NCBI GenBank assembly: GCA_013396635.1
Contig: WBMW01005529.1
Coordinates: 523,290 to 587,289, forward strand
Direction of reading: 5' to 3'
Origin: Penelope pileata
Taxonomy: Eukaryota > Chordata > Aves > Galliformes > Cracidae
DNA length: 64,000 bases
The notes under the pieces were generated by a model. The model was not told the DNA's origin and searched no databases. It saw only the letters and a list, made by a program, of their open reading frames with translations. Below are positions 37,244 through 50,090 of this stretch, one piece after another. How positions within the stretch are numbered: the first letter of the stretch is position 1; each line of letters opens with the position of its first letter. A program made the position numbers and the translations under genes.

Positions 37244-40200
37244 TTTCTATTACAGCAGTTTTAGTAGATTATTGCATACTTTAAATGCTTTCTGATTGAT
37301 ATGAGAAAGGTGTCCTTACTGACAACGTCATTGTTGTAAAACCAAGTTGAAATTTCTCTTTACCTTTGCATTATTGTGTTATTTGTAATGTGGTTATCAG
37401 AATACATACTGTTTCTGTAGAAATAAAATCCTGCTTCAATTTGTCAGCACAAGACATATTATGGTCCATTTGTCACCTACTACAGAAAATCCTGATATTT
37501 CATATTGTGACATTATTTGGAGAAAGAAATGTTATCAACCTTAAACATGGCAGAAGGCTTTGAATAGGAAGATTTTAGTTTCTGATTAGGACCTGTAGTG
37601 ATGGAGTTTTGCAACCTTAGAACTGAGATACAAGCTTACAACTCAAATAAAGTTAACTTGGGAACACATGAGACAAGTTGTGTAGACAGACTTTGTATGT
37701 ACTAATTAAAATGTTTCTTGCATGTCTAAGATTGTAACTCACTCAGACAAGCTGCTTATAGTGCTGTGGGGAAATACTGTAACCTGTTTGGTTTAGTTCT
37801 CTGCACTTCATAAGCCAGAGTGCTTTTCCCAGTCTTGGAATCCCACAATCATCTCTGTATCCATTTTTGTTTTGTTTTGTAAAGGGCATTTAAAAAAGCT
37901 GGAAAGAAAGAGTTTAAACTTCCCAGCTGAGTGCTCTGAAAGGTGTTTTCAGATTGGCATTTTACATGGGGCATGTTGCTGGCCTCACAAACGGCTTTAA
38001 AAGTTACTGCCTGTCAAGTGAGATGGAGTGACTGATTCTGTATGTGCACGTCCCCACTGTGAAATAAAATGTTAGCCTAAACGAGGGAGGAAAGAAAGCA
38101 GATGTGCAGGTGCAAGTTTGTAGCTGCCAGATGTCAGCAGCTGAGATTTGCTCATTTGATCACTTGCAATAATCTGCAAAATTCCCATAGAAATTAAAAT
38201 GAGGGCAGGAGTAGGAACAGATCAGTTTGTGTCTTCTGAATGTATAAAACTTCAGTAACTGGTGCTTAGGCTCTTTTATATCTAGGAGGATAAAATCCCT
38301 GAAGACTCTTATCCCATTGAAGTCAGTGCAAATTTTGCCATGAAACCATGAAGAAATGCTTAAAAGGCAAGCTTCTGTCAATCTATAATACATCTTCTAG
38401 TAGTGCACAGTCAACTACATTCAAGTATCAAGGATACACAGCTATCAAAGTATAGATAGCTAGAAAGCATCAGAATTTATTCAGGCAGTCTGCTGGAGAA
38501 TGGTTTTTGTTTCTATATAGCACTTCTGATCTTCGGGCAAAAATGTTTGTACAAAAATGCAACTATCAATCCAGGATAAACCGAGAAAGACTTTTATTAA
38601 CTCAAGGACTGTGGTGAGCTAATCATGAAAGAGCACAAAGTTAAATAAAAATCCCAAGAAACTTTATATTACATCTTTTCTATATGCTTCCATTCATAAC
38701 AGCGTATGATGCCGTACTCATATTTTCTAACAACGCATTTCTGTAAATAAATGATTATATTCTACAAATACAGTTACATTACTGATTTCCTGAACAGCAC
38801 TACAATCTCATGCTCCATTAATCTTTGGCACCTGAATAGAGTCTCTTTTAAAGCCAGAGCACCCTTGGACATACATCCAAATGTATTTTCCAAAAAGCTT
38901 TCATTTCAATGTTCTTACTGCAAATGTAGCTGCTTTAATGTGTTTTTCTTCATGCTTGCGTGCTAGATTGCTGCTAACTTAAGTTACCTATGCTAGAATC
39001 TCTTTGACTCTTTCACAGAAATAAAATTTGAACGAAATTGAGATATTTCTTACTAGAACATGGCAGTGGAACTTGCCATGACAGTGCATGATTTTTCATT
39101 AACAAATAATTTCTGATCAAAATAACAAAAAAGGAGAGATTAAACATAGCAGGTATCCTTAGTCAGATATTTACATGATGTGTGTTCACATGATTACTTT
39201 TTTTGCCAGATTTAGGTTGTAATTTTGGTCTAACACGGATTTCCAATGGATGAGCTCAAAATACAGATCCAAAGACTAATTCTAGGTTTGATGATTAGGA
39301 CACTCGTATGCAGAGGTATTGTAAAGTTTGAGTCTGTGTTGCTATATGAAGTGGCGAGGGTCAGATAAGTGAGATTAAAGCACAAAAACAAAATCATGTC
39401 AGCACCAGGATTCAGCAGACTGGAACCGTGTTCCAGCAAGGCAGAGACAGTACTTCTGCCTGGCTTGCAAAACAGGCTTGTGCACAGTAAGCAACTGCCA
39501 GTCTGTGTGCACATGAGTGTTTCTCCTTTATTTCTTTTTCCTTTTTTTTAAGGGATTGTGTGTCATCCCGATAGCAGAATGATGAAAAAACTGGAATCCT
39601 AGAGAAACTCAAGAGCTAAAAATAACAGATCCTTGCACAATTCTGCTTACAGAAGAAACTCTTTTCCTGCTCATGGTTGCTCTTGGAATTAATTTGAGCT
39701 AGCCATCGCTCACTATTATACATTAAGTGGTATTTACAAATTTACTTTTCATCTTTTGGCCCTTGTTTGGATAATGTTAAAAAAGAAGATTCAACCTAGA
39801 AAAGAATGCAAGATCACAAATAGAGCACATGGAAGACTTTTCTTAATAATTTTAATTTTCCCTAGGGTCTAATCTCCAAAATGCTTGTAGACAGACAAGG
39901 ACCTTTCCAACAGTGCTTTAGGTATAACTTTATTTCTTCTTTTCCATTCTCCTTAAAAGGGTTGAACTCAACACAAACTTATGGGATGAACTTTGCACAA
40001 AATTAGTTAACTTTATTTTGCAATATTTTAAACATTTCTTGTGGAGACATTACCTCTTTTTTAATTTCTAGAAAACAAGATTTTTTCCTTTACTCTGAAG
40101 CTTGTAGCACCAGATATTTGTGCTCAAAAGAAGGGCATTTGAAACTCAGTCTTCCTCTCACCTCCTGCTGTAGCAGGCTGGAAGTAGTGTGAAGTCAGTG

Positions 40201-40479
40201 TGTGTCTCTCCCTTTTCTTTTGATAAATTTGGCAGTGTGTGGTCCCTTAGTTTGTGTATTGTTCACTTTGGTGAAATCTGTGTTAGTAATAGCAAGAAGT
40301 CAAAAGCTGTATTGCTGCTCCTTGCTGTGTTCATTCCCCTGACCAGCCTACAAGCAAATTTTGTTTCTAACATAATCATAGGCATCATTGTCCATAGATG
40401 ATGTGGATAAATATGAACATTTGCATCACTCATTAAAGCAATGAGTGGACATAGGGGTGCAAACTCATCTGTAATATGT
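37244..40479. other. Unremarkable intronic sequence
   Basis: AT-rich sequence with no recognised element or coding signal. Confidence 0.6.
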
Positions 40480-40863
40480 GATCACAGGACTTTAAGAAAC
40501 TATGGGAGGTATCTTGAGTTTGCCTCACCATTGCTTAAGGGATGGGTTAGGTGTTCTCTTCCTAGCAAATAATTGTCCAACCTCTTTTTAAAGATCTGCA
40601 CTTGTGAACCTCATAAAACCTCTGAGGCAGCTTTTCCAGTGCATTCATACCCTTAAAATTAGAATTTTTCTTATCATTTCTAATCCGGTCTTGCTTGTGG
40701 AGGCATAAGCTCACTGCTTCCTGACTCATTGACTTTGGTCTCAGGGGACAGATTATTCCCTCTTTCTTTTTCTACTTCTCCAAGCTGCTTTCTGTGTGCT
40801 TGAAGACTGGTATTATTTCTCACTCAGCTTTATCTTTAAGCTGTCAAATCATCCAGTCTTTTC
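40480..40863 (-). mobile_element. Ancient CR1 fragment (-), left part, interrupted
   Basis: Degenerate minus-strand CR1 3' region. On the + strand the order is TCCAACCTCTTTTTAAAGAT, then CCTCTGAGGCAGCTTTTCCAG, then a CACTGCTTCCTGACTCATT-like section, then TTCTCACTCAGCTTTATC. This is the same order as in the clear CR1 copies from tail towards ORF2 but far more diverged. The alignment stops at about 40863 and continues at 41342 beyond a GC-rich insert. Confidence 0.6.
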
Positions 40864-41341
40864 CAGATAGCCAGGAGCTTCCTGAGCCTTCCATGCACAC
40901 ACACAACCTCTGGTGGTTGTGGATTGTTGCCCCTTGGTGGGGTTGGTCTCCCAATATCCATGTCTCAACCATTCTGGCAGCAGAGAGGCTGCTGTACTTC
41001 GCGAGTAGGTACAACCCAGCCAGCAATCCTCCTCCACCCCTGGGCCCTGCAGGCCTCTGGCCAGGTTGTAGCCTGCAGCCCTGCCAGCAGGTTCCTGGTG
41101 GGCAGTGTCCCCTGTCGCTAGGTGGCACCATCTGCACACTGGACCCAAGAAATAACGCCCGAAAGGATGAGTTTCCAATCAGGGAAATTGGTCTCTCTTT
41201 CCAGTAGCATGTAGGTTAACTGTTCATATGGTAAACAAGTATGTACAGAAGTAGGTCTTGCTTCCTGCAGCTGTGCAAGCTTCTTAAAGACAAATTAATG
41301 TCTTTTTACTACATCTCACTGTGGTGTCTACATACAACCTG
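40864..41341. mobile_element. Unidentified GC-rich ~478 bp insertion in an ancient CR1
   Basis: This segment interrupts an otherwise colinear old CR1 and is flanked by a 9 bp direct repeat, AGTCTTTTC, at 40855-40863 and 41342-41350. It begins CAGATAG and ends ACCTG. CAG...CTG ends with an 8 bp (or 9 bp) duplication would suit a hAT-type DNA transposon, but I see no inverted repeat beyond the terminal three bases. The middle (about 40920-41165) is much richer in G+C than its surroundings, which is why overlapping ORFs of 97-137 codons appear there on both strands. None of them resembles a known protein. A CTCF-like motif lies at about 41113-41130. Confidence 0.45.
41113..41130 (+). promoter_or_regulatory. 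Candidate CTCF-binding motif
   Basis: TGTCGCTAGGTGGCACC fits the vertebrate CTCF core (C-[A/G]-C-[C/T]-AG-[G/A]-[G/T]-GGC-[A/G]) at nearly every strongly constrained base. It lies in the GC-rich insert at 40864-41341. A single motif match does not show occupancy, so this is a candidate only. Confidence 0.3.
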
Positions 41342-41465
41342 AGTCTTTTCTCACAGTTTAAGCTCTCTGGGTTTCATCCTAGTAGCCCTTCTTGGTATAG
41401 TTTCCTGTTAACGTTTCTCTTATATGTAGGGACTGGAAATAACCTTTTGAAGTCCCAGGGTCTGA
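41342..41465 (-). mobile_element. Ancient CR1 fragment (-), right part
   Basis: Continuation of the CR1 that breaks off at 40863. AAGCTCTCTGGGTTTCATCC followed by TAGTAGCCCTTCTTGG matches, in order, the section of the good copy at 29940-29978 (GAGCCCTCTGATCATCCTCG, then TGGCCCTCCTCTGG). A weaker match runs to about 41465. Colinearity with the left part is the reason for treating 40864-41341 as an insertion. Confidence 0.55.
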
Positions 41466-44400
41466 TTTTATGAAGCACTGTAGGCCAAATCCACAAACCA
41501 GACTTGGTGTATGCAATTTGAGGGGAGAACTGTATTAATGGAATAGCTGGTGTGAGAAACCAAGCAAGAAGAATAATACTTTCTTTATTTGGAACAAAAT
41601 ATAACAATATACTTAACTGAAGGTGATATAGTGCATACAATACAAGGTGCTATTTAACTGTATTCATGAGTTGGAAAAAATCATGAGATTTTACAAGATA
41701 AGTAACTTCAGTTTTCTGGTATGTAAGTTAATCGTGTAGATGAGTGGTGAGTAACCTGTTGCAATCTCCCTTATTGTCAGACTCTTCTGTATTGTCTATT
41801 ATTTTCTGATATGGTTTTCTGATATGGGTAAAAATGCCTTCTTTTGGTCTTGCTTCTTCCCCTACAGCAATACTCACATAACAAATGACCCATATAAAAC
41901 TTTAACAGGAGAAAAAAAATGTGAATTTTGTTACTTTGAGTAATCATCATATCTCCTCTCTTTACTTCCAAAAATAGGTAAGCATGACCATGGAACAAAA
42001 ACAGATTTTTCTACCTTTAGAATATTCACTTTTGAAAACTTTCACGTATTACTGTAGGGATTATGATATTCTGGAGAATCAGACAGATTTTACTGAATAA
42101 GTTTCTCCAACAAAGGGTAGCTACCTCTGCATGAATTTAGTGCTCAGGCAGTGGGCTGCAAGAGTGTCATTAAATAAGAATCATATGAATGAATTTATCT
42201 CATACGGTTTGATAAATCCATTCTGTTACACTGCAAACTATCACGGCAATATAAAGTGAGGAAATGAATTATTTTGAGAAACAGATTTCCTCTTAAATTT
42301 AACAAGGGATCCTATTCTTCCTCCAAAGTACATCCTTCCTGATTTGTAGTATACTATAGAACTATTGCTATGTTACTGTGGATATCAACATGTAAACAGA
42401 AGGGAAAGAAAAAACAACTGAACAAAGAAATGCTGTTTCCAAGTTTTGTGTGTACAAAACCATGGAAAGTCATTTTCACCCACATCTAAGCACCTTATAA
42501 ACAAATGCCATGTGTTAGCATTCCTCAGGTACTTCTCATGAGTTTTTTACGCTAGACAAGGATCATGGCTAAACCTGGCCATAGGAACAATTGCAGACTA
42601 GCAAGATAAAACTGGTCTGGGCTGGTCTCAACCATTTGAAAACTCTAATAAGAACTGATAATGTATGAAAACAGCTTGGCTTTCTCTTCTAATGTCCATG
42701 GACCTCAACAAGAAACAAGACTAACTCTAGATGCAAAAAAAATATGCAAGCATCCAATTTGGGCATTGCAGTCCTAGGAGACTTGACTGTTCCTGCCACT
42801 GAGTCACTACAACCTGTTCTCTGAGGTAGCTACACAGTGCCAACAAAGTCTGCTTGCTGCCATCAGCCTACAGCAGGCCCTTTCTTCTCCTGTGGCCCGT
42901 TGCCAGCAATTCATGGCGCTTAGCAGGGTGAGTATTTGGGAGATAGGAAGGTAGAGCTAGGAAGCAAAAGGGTGAAGATTAGGAGCAGACAATATCTTAG
43001 AGAAAGGAAAGAGTAGTCTTTAAGAGGCTTCTGGGGAAAATTAGTCAATGAGTTATGATTTCAAGAATAGATCCAGTCTCACCTTGAAGCTGACTGTGGT
43101 TACAGTGGGCCCTGAAACCTGCAGTTTTGAAGTTTGGTGCTCGCTATCGTAGGTCTTTGGTCTGTGGTGATCTACGGATAGTGGGCCAGGGAGTGGTGTT
43201 AGCTAAGACATGACAGAGCAGCAATAGCATCTAATCCTGAAACTTTGCCTTCCATATAAATATAGCTAAGGGTCTTGTGCTGTTCCTAGCAGCCTTTGGC
43301 AAGAGAGTCTCACCTCAGAAGCATGAGGATGGGAAGGAACGAGGTGGTACCTGCCTCCTTTTAGTTTGAAACCTATCTTCAGCTTCCAAAGCATTTTAAT
43401 CTTTGCAGTAAGCTTCTCATAGGCCACAGGAGTAGAAAATGAGCAGAAGAGGAAGTGACCCATGAAATGTTTGAAGAGATGGTGTTTTGTGTGAGTTCTG
43501 CTGAAGTGTTTTGCTCAGTATATTAAATATTTATATAGCCCTGCAGTCACCATTAATCCAAGTAGTCATGTTTTCCCTAGCCTACCACAGATTCTTACCT
43601 TATAGCCACTTCCTTGAAATTAATCAAGGTGAACATGTGGAGTTGTCACCACTGGAAAATAGTTTATTATTTTAGCAAATAAAATATTTTAGCAATTCTA
43701 TTTCTGCCTGACTGGAGCTGAATATTGCTAAAAATATTGGGAAGGTTAATATTACATGAGCTGTAAACATTTATTTTCAAAGCTACGCAGGTGAAAGAGG
43801 CAAATGAAGGATCAGACTATCCTGTGTTTCCACTGGTAATATGTGATTTCTTCAAAACTGAAGTGTTATATGCAAAGAGTTTTACATTGTGATCATAAAA
43901 ATCCTTACTTTTCTGAGAACATCGGAGGAGTTTTCTATTTAATTTCTTGTGACATGCTGATATGTGTTTTTTGGGAATACCTTATTAGTAAACTACAACT
44001 TACCTTTCTTAGTACTGGTCTAATTTTCGTTTCTTTTCCATTTCCTCTCCTCTGTCTGATTTGTGTCATTTTTGCCCTTCTCTTTCCCTTTCTGTTCCGC
44101 ATCCAAGAGTCATCTGAAAGATACTCTTTTGTAGGCAGCCACTCGTGTACTCAGGCACACAAGTTAATTCTTAGCTTTGACAGGAAGGAGTTCATCATAC
44201 TCCAAATTCAATCTCATGATGGGCAGTGACCTGCCTGAGCATCATTCTGAATTCATGGTCTCCATCCCGGACATACTCCTTCTTTCCCCTTCTATCCTTG
44301 TAATGTTATTTCTCTGTCTTTCTCTGGTGAGAAAAAGAGATTTGGTGTCCATATCTGCTCCCAGTTAACTAAGAGGTGTGAATAGCTAGCATTCTTCCTG

Positions 44401-47400
44401 TTTGAGCTGGGCTGGGATGTTTAAACCTTTGGTCTGTTAAGTAACTGCACAGTCTCAGGTAAGGAACTGAGACAATTGCAGGGAACATAAGAATATAGGA
44501 TATTTTACCTCTGTCATATTTCTTTTTTGCTCTTATGCCATTTTCCTCTTTCTAACCTCCCATCTTCCTGGACTTACATCCTTTTACTCTTTTTTTAAAC
44601 ATCTCTGTCTCCTGGGGAAAAGGATGATTTATTGCTTCCTGCTGCTCACTGTTCCTGATCCCTACCTGAGCCCAGGCATCCAGGCTGTAACCACATTTTA
44701 CTCCATCATCCCTGCTTCACACTTCACTCTTCTTTCTTATCTTGCTTTATGCTAACATTTCCTTCCCTCTGCCTCTCATTTTGCTTCTGCTACTCCTCCT
44801 ACTTCAGCTTAAAGGAAAGGAAATGAAGAGGACTTGTCTAATGTAATTTTAATCAACATTCCCTTTCTCTTCTGCTTGCTTTCATTTATAGAAAAGTAAA
44901 TTCCCTTGCAAATTCTTTTGTAAGGTACTTTTCTTGTGTATCTGTTGAACGTTCATATTAATTGTTAGAAATGTTTAGACAAGAAAAGAAGCCAACAGCA
45001 ATAGTCAAAGAAGTGTCCTCCCGTTCTCTCTAAAAACTTGAAGTTCCATAAGATGCTGGAAGAGCAATGTGCAATATAGTGGAAAGCAGTAGAGGGTGAA
45101 TATAGTTGTCTGCATCGTCATTTATATATAGAAAGACTTTAGTTCAACCCCTCTCTATTTATCAAATGAATAACTATTACGTACAAGCCTGCATTCAGAT
45201 TAAAATTAGGAAAGCGGTAAAAATTCTTACTCACTTCAGGGTTGCAGAGAATCTGGCTATGGATATTGATAGCTAAGCTATCAAATTGCCTTTGAATTTA
45301 AAACAGAGTAAAGTCACATTCCCAAATACTGCTTTCTTTGTATAAGATGGTTAGTTATAAATCCACTAAATACAAGCTACAAATTGGCAGCTGAAAGTTT
45401 ATTTTTCTTGGCTGAATTCTAAGGATTTTTTCAGCCTCATACCTCTCTGCTTAGCTAAATCATATAAATAGTGGTAAAATTCTCTTATATTCAATCAAAT
45501 AGCTGCCCCTTAGAATTAGTGGCAATCCTGAAAAATACACTGTGTTTCTGTGTTTTAGTTCTGGAATGAAACCTTGTCAGAAATGTACCTTTTGAACATT
45601 TGTCTTTTTTATAATCCAAATAACAATTAAGAGATGAAAACTGCATTGTCACAGCAATGCAAATTACAGACATTGAGCCCAAAGGAGTCCAGAGCCAGCT
45701 GGGTGTAAAGTGACCCTACCAAAGAAAAGTGCTGTAATAAAGAGCACAAGAGAAATCAAAAACTGTGTTCCCTCAAGTAAAGGTATTGTAATGGGATATC
45801 AAGTAGTACGCTTGAATGTTGTAGCTTTGTGACTGTGTTAGAGGAGGGTGCTTGGATTAAAGCCTGGATTATTGTCTGTGCTGGAGGACTTCTGTTAGTC
45901 CCTGTAAGCAATGTGGAAGCTCTTTCTGAGTCTTGTCTGGCATGTTCTCATTTCCAGCTCTACACAATTCCCATCACACTTATTATCACAGCTGTATTAC
46001 AAGGAGTTAAGCTGTATATGGCAAGAAGGTGCAAAGAACATCTTGATCAATTGGCAATGTCAGATTAGACAAGAAAAAGCAAACCCCAAACTAGACACTA
46101 AAGGAAGTTTTTATAATATACATAGAGGAAATTATATTGCTTTGAAAACACAACATGACATAGTTCTGATAAGAAGCTCTGAAGCAGTTTCTGGCAGCAT
46201 TTTAATATGTGGCAGTTCTAGACAACTTTTTAATTGTTTACATTTCTATCTTCTGCTTAAAAATGAAATATATTTTCTGAAAAGACATTTAATGGGCTGC
46301 AAAGACAATTACGATTTTTGAAAGTGAATTTGGAAGACGATTATACATCCCTGCAGAGGATAATTGCTAATTTGTTATACTAGGCTATATTTCAGAGAAT
46401 TCACATAAACTCAAAGTTGTTTAGAAACAAGAACGGAAATTGAAAAACTACACTTGTTCCCTGGCAATGCAGAACAGACAGCAATTAATTACAGCATTGT
46501 GCATAAAATGCATAGACGTTTGCTTCCTGCTCCCTATGACTGGAATAAGTTCTCTTATAAAATCACAAGAGGGTAAATATGTTGATTGATGTTGATAATT
46601 GCAGTCCTCTTGTTTCCACTTCTGTTATATTTTTTTTATATTTTGAGAAGATGTTCACACTGCCAAAGAGCCCGTGGTTACTAGCATAGGCTTTGGCATG
46701 CATAGAAATGTCTGAAAATTATATAGAGACATCTGAAGTAAAAGCTGGGACATTTGTTTTATTATTGTTGTTTTGCTTTCACTAATTTGTGAGAGTGCAT
46801 TAATCAGTATCTGTATATCTGTGTGTTCAGTGATATCTACAAAATAAGTAAAATCGTACAGATTTTATTTTAGGCAGTGTGCAAGTAGGAAATGTTCAGT
46901 TGTAGATCTGGTGGTCACCATAAGTCCTCCATTTTGATACAGTGAATTTAAGAGTCACTAAAGTTTCTCTAAAGGGTGCTCATATTTCCTTTTTTCTAAA
47001 TGAGAATTTTCAAACTTGGATGTTCCACAAGAATTACTACAGGCTAGACACATTACTTATTTCTCAAGAATAATGCTTGTCTGAATAATTACTTTTCTGC
47101 TTTTCAGGAAGAGAGTTGTACAGCAGTAGCACAAAGCCACTTAATAGCATTAACTTACTGTCTCCTCTCTTGTATAAGCACCATTAAAATTAATTATTTT
47201 CTAACTGCTCATTGACTCTTTTTTCAATAGAGTTTTCTTATTATTTTTGTGGATTTATGATTTTTCTAAAGAAAAATAAGGTACAATGTATGGCACAGCA
47301 GTAATGTGCCCTTGGAAAAAAATGCTTCATTTCTCAACATCAAATAATTCCATTTGATTGTGAAGGCTCAACATGATGCTATTTCTCCAATGCATATTTG

Positions 47401-49915
47401 AACTTTCACAACTCTTTGCCAGCGAGGTGCCTCTGGCTCTGCTGTCCTCCTCAGCACTGGCTCTTGGCCTGGGATAATGAACAAGATTTTCAGCTTTTAT
47501 TTTATTGGGATTTCAATAAAATCTTACAAGTTTTAGCGATTAAACTCCTCTGTTATGAGTATATATCTGACCAAACTGTCTTCACCAGACTCAATACTAT
47601 GTTAGGAATTAAGTTAAACTCTATTTTCCTGAGCCATGTTGGCCTAATTACAGTACAGTGTGCTTTAATGAGGGCTCTTCCAAGGTATCTCTGCCTGATA
47701 TGGCAAGCTGCCCAGAGGCAAACTTCAGATCCCAGCGTCAAGAACTGATTCATTGCCTGTCTGCAATTAACAATTGGGCTTAAGGGTCTGGACAGAAAAG
47801 TAAAATAAGACTCTCTTTCGGAATCCAGCATTGTTGACCTTTTTCACTTAAGACAGAACTAGAAGACCAAATATCACAGATTTATTACCCAGCAGATACT
47901 TTGCAGAGTATAGAGAAAGAAAACAGCACTGTTTAAATTTACTCAAAGTCCTTAAATTAGTTACACATCAAAGAATGGTCCACTGAGAATGGGAGGTGTT
48001 TGATAGGGGAAAAAAACAAAGCATGTTCAGCAATAAAGTTAGTATGTTTTTACCTTTTTCCCTTAGGGTAAAAAAGGTAATAGATGACTGCATCTATTAA
48101 ATAAATAAACTTTACCATCTTTCCTTGATTGTTTGCACCTTTGAGAGCTAGTGCCAAACCTACTTCGGCCGTATTCATTCTTGTGTAATGTTGTGCGTTT
48201 TCCATAAAAAAGGAAAGAAAGAAGAAAAATTGTCATAGCACTGTACATGAAATACAACTATTAATGATCATTCTGAAAAGGAGATGCATCTTCTGCTACC
48301 GAAAACTATATTGCTTATCCCAAACAATATTCATATTCCAGGAAAGAGGGGGTAAAAACACCACGGGAAACTTTCCTTGGTAGATCTGCTTTATTTAATT
48401 GAAAAAAACATTGCTCTTGGCAGCTCTCAAGACAAACATTGTGGCATCCCATAGTGCTAGCTGCAGGAACATACTTATATTCCCCTGATGAAGGCCATTA
48501 CATGTCTTGACCTAAATACTATGAAGTGAAATACTGATTAGAAGTTCTGACCTGGTTAGAAGTTGATAGATTTTGGTTGAGAGATATCTGTCAAGTCACA
48601 GTACAGAATAAGACATTTTTGCGTCTTGTCTAGCTACAGTGATAACAGCCAATTTGAAACTTCTTTTTTTCTTTCTTTTTTTCCTGCCATCTGTAGATGT
48701 TTGAATGTGTAACTTACAAAATGCTGTTATGTTTAAGACCCAATATATACATTTCAATCTTTCTTTGATACTACTATTTCAACCATACATGTTCTCTCTT
48801 TCATTAAGTTGCTAAAGTTCAAGTGGTTTAAATCTTATTTTTTCAAACTTGAGAATAGCATTACTCACATACCAGAAGGCTAAGTAATGTCTGGGATTTA
48901 TTAAATCATTCAGCAAAGTTGACCACAGACAGTTGCATATAGAACAAATGCTGGAAGAAAAATAATCTTGCACTGGTGATGTTCATAATACTATAACACA
49001 TGTGGACTGAGAGCCAAAAGCTTGGTATTGTCTCTGTCTATACACTACTATATTTCTTTTTAGATTGTTAACTAGCTTGACATTTTTGGTTATAGAGGGT
49101 TTAAGCCCAGAAGAAATATGTAAGCTTAGGTCATAGAAATAATAAAAAAAAGGTTAATTTGACAACTTGATAGAGCAGGTATGGGTTGTACTAATCTTTA
49201 CTTACTTGACATGGTATTAACGAATAGATAACTTTTTCTGCCAACTTTGTGTTATTATACACTTTTTAAAATCTTACATTCCAAGTATATTTGCAAAATT
49301 CTGTTGCTGCTATGAGCATTATTGATATTGGAAATTGAATTGTTTTTTTCCTTCAACCTGTCCCTAGTATTCCACATACCTATGAGCTTTGCCAGCTTGT
49401 TTTATCAGCCTTTCACAGATAAAAAGCTAGTTGTGAAAGCAGCAAAAATATTAACATGAATGTTATTCATCAGACAATGCTAACATGAAGCATAAGAAGT
49501 AACTGAACAGATGTTCTTGGTAATTTCAGATCCTTATGATTTTCTGAACATTAAACTCATTTAAAAATCACAAACAGTATCCTTCTGTTGAGCAGAGGCA
49601 ACAGAAGTCATTATTTGCTGTGTAAGACTATAACCTGTAACATATGTGTTATTTACTTTTATGAGTAGAAGAACATCAAATAAAATAACTGAAAATCCTT
49701 TAATAGAAAAGTCGTTACACAGTTATTTCTGCTACAACATATCCTTTTGGCTTCATTGTTTTTTGTTTATATTGAGTCACAACCCAGGGAAATCTTTAAA
49801 CTTTGCTTTGCCTTTTTTGAATTCTGTTGTTTGCACATGAAAGGATGTTTGTTGTGCAGATTAAGTGGTTTGTAAGTAGGGTTGGATAATATATAATTTT
49901 GTTTTAATTTTTTAG
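41466..49915. other. Unremarkable intronic sequence up to NT5DC1 exon A
   Basis: No repeat family recognised in about 8.4 kb. ORFs of 116-136 codons (43843-44229, 45911-46321, 47398-47748, all +) have no recognisable domain. I compared the last with the NT5DC1 segment preceding exon A and it does not match. Confidence 0.6.
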
Positions 49916-50090
49916 AGAACTGTGGGACATATTTCCCAGAAGTGAAAAGTCATCCAGACAAATACTTACAAAGATGTCCCGACTCTGTAAAGAAGTGGCT
50001 AAAACAACTGAAGAATGCTGGGAAGATTCTGCTACTAATTACCAGTTCTCACAGTGACTATTGCAGGCTCCTGTGTGAATATATTCTTGG
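49916..50090 (+). CDS. NT5DC1: NT5DC1 internal coding exon A (HAD motif II)
   Basis: This is an internal exon of 175 bp. It follows a T-rich tract ending in AG and is followed by GTAAGT. Read after two leading bases (completing a Glu codon split G|AG), it is open throughout and encodes NCGTYFPEVK, then KKWLKQLKNAGKILLLITSS, then HSDYCRLLCEYILG. It ends with two bases of a split Gly codon. I recognise this as vertebrate NT5DC1, roughly residues 177-235 of a protein of about 455 (numbers recalled, not computed). NT5DC1 belongs to the HAD superfamily, near cytosolic 5'-nucleotidase II; its substrate is not well established. The hydrophobic strand ending ITSS fits HAD motif II, whose Ser/Thr contacts the phosphate. 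The catalytic DxDxT motif I is on an earlier exon outside what I can see. The length is not a multiple of three, so skipping the exon would shift the frame. If the intron were retained, translation would stop at once (GGG TAA across the donor). Confidence 0.93.

Larger units (their letters stand above)
1..49915 (+). other. NT5DC1: NT5DC1 upstream intron (partial, at least 49.9 kb)
   Basis: Everything before exon A is read as intron of NT5DC1. I looked for earlier NT5DC1 exons (the motif I segment, the segment rich in Tyr/Phe before exon A, and others) and recognised none, so this is either one very long phase-1 intron or contains an exon I missed. It is AT-rich and holds most of the CR1 and mariner copies. 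COL10A1, which in mammals lies antisense inside NT5DC1, is not visible: there is no collagen Gly-X-Y reading frame on either strand. Confidence 0.7.

Noticed and set aside
40794..41207. 137-codon + strand ORF with overlapping 97- and 109-codon ORFs on the opposite strand
   Set aside because: It starts in the ancient CR1 and runs into the GC-rich insert, where stop codons are rare by composition. Proline- and glycine-rich readings appear in several frames and no family is recognisable.
45911..46321. 136-codon + strand ORF with a hydrophobic start and an overlapping 79-codon ORF
   Set aside because: The composition of the second half is random-looking and AT-driven. No family recognised.
47398..47748. 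Possible NT5DC1 exon upstream of exon A
   Set aside because: One translated phrase vaguely resembled the segment preceding exon A in mammals, but residues, splice sites and frame do not fit.
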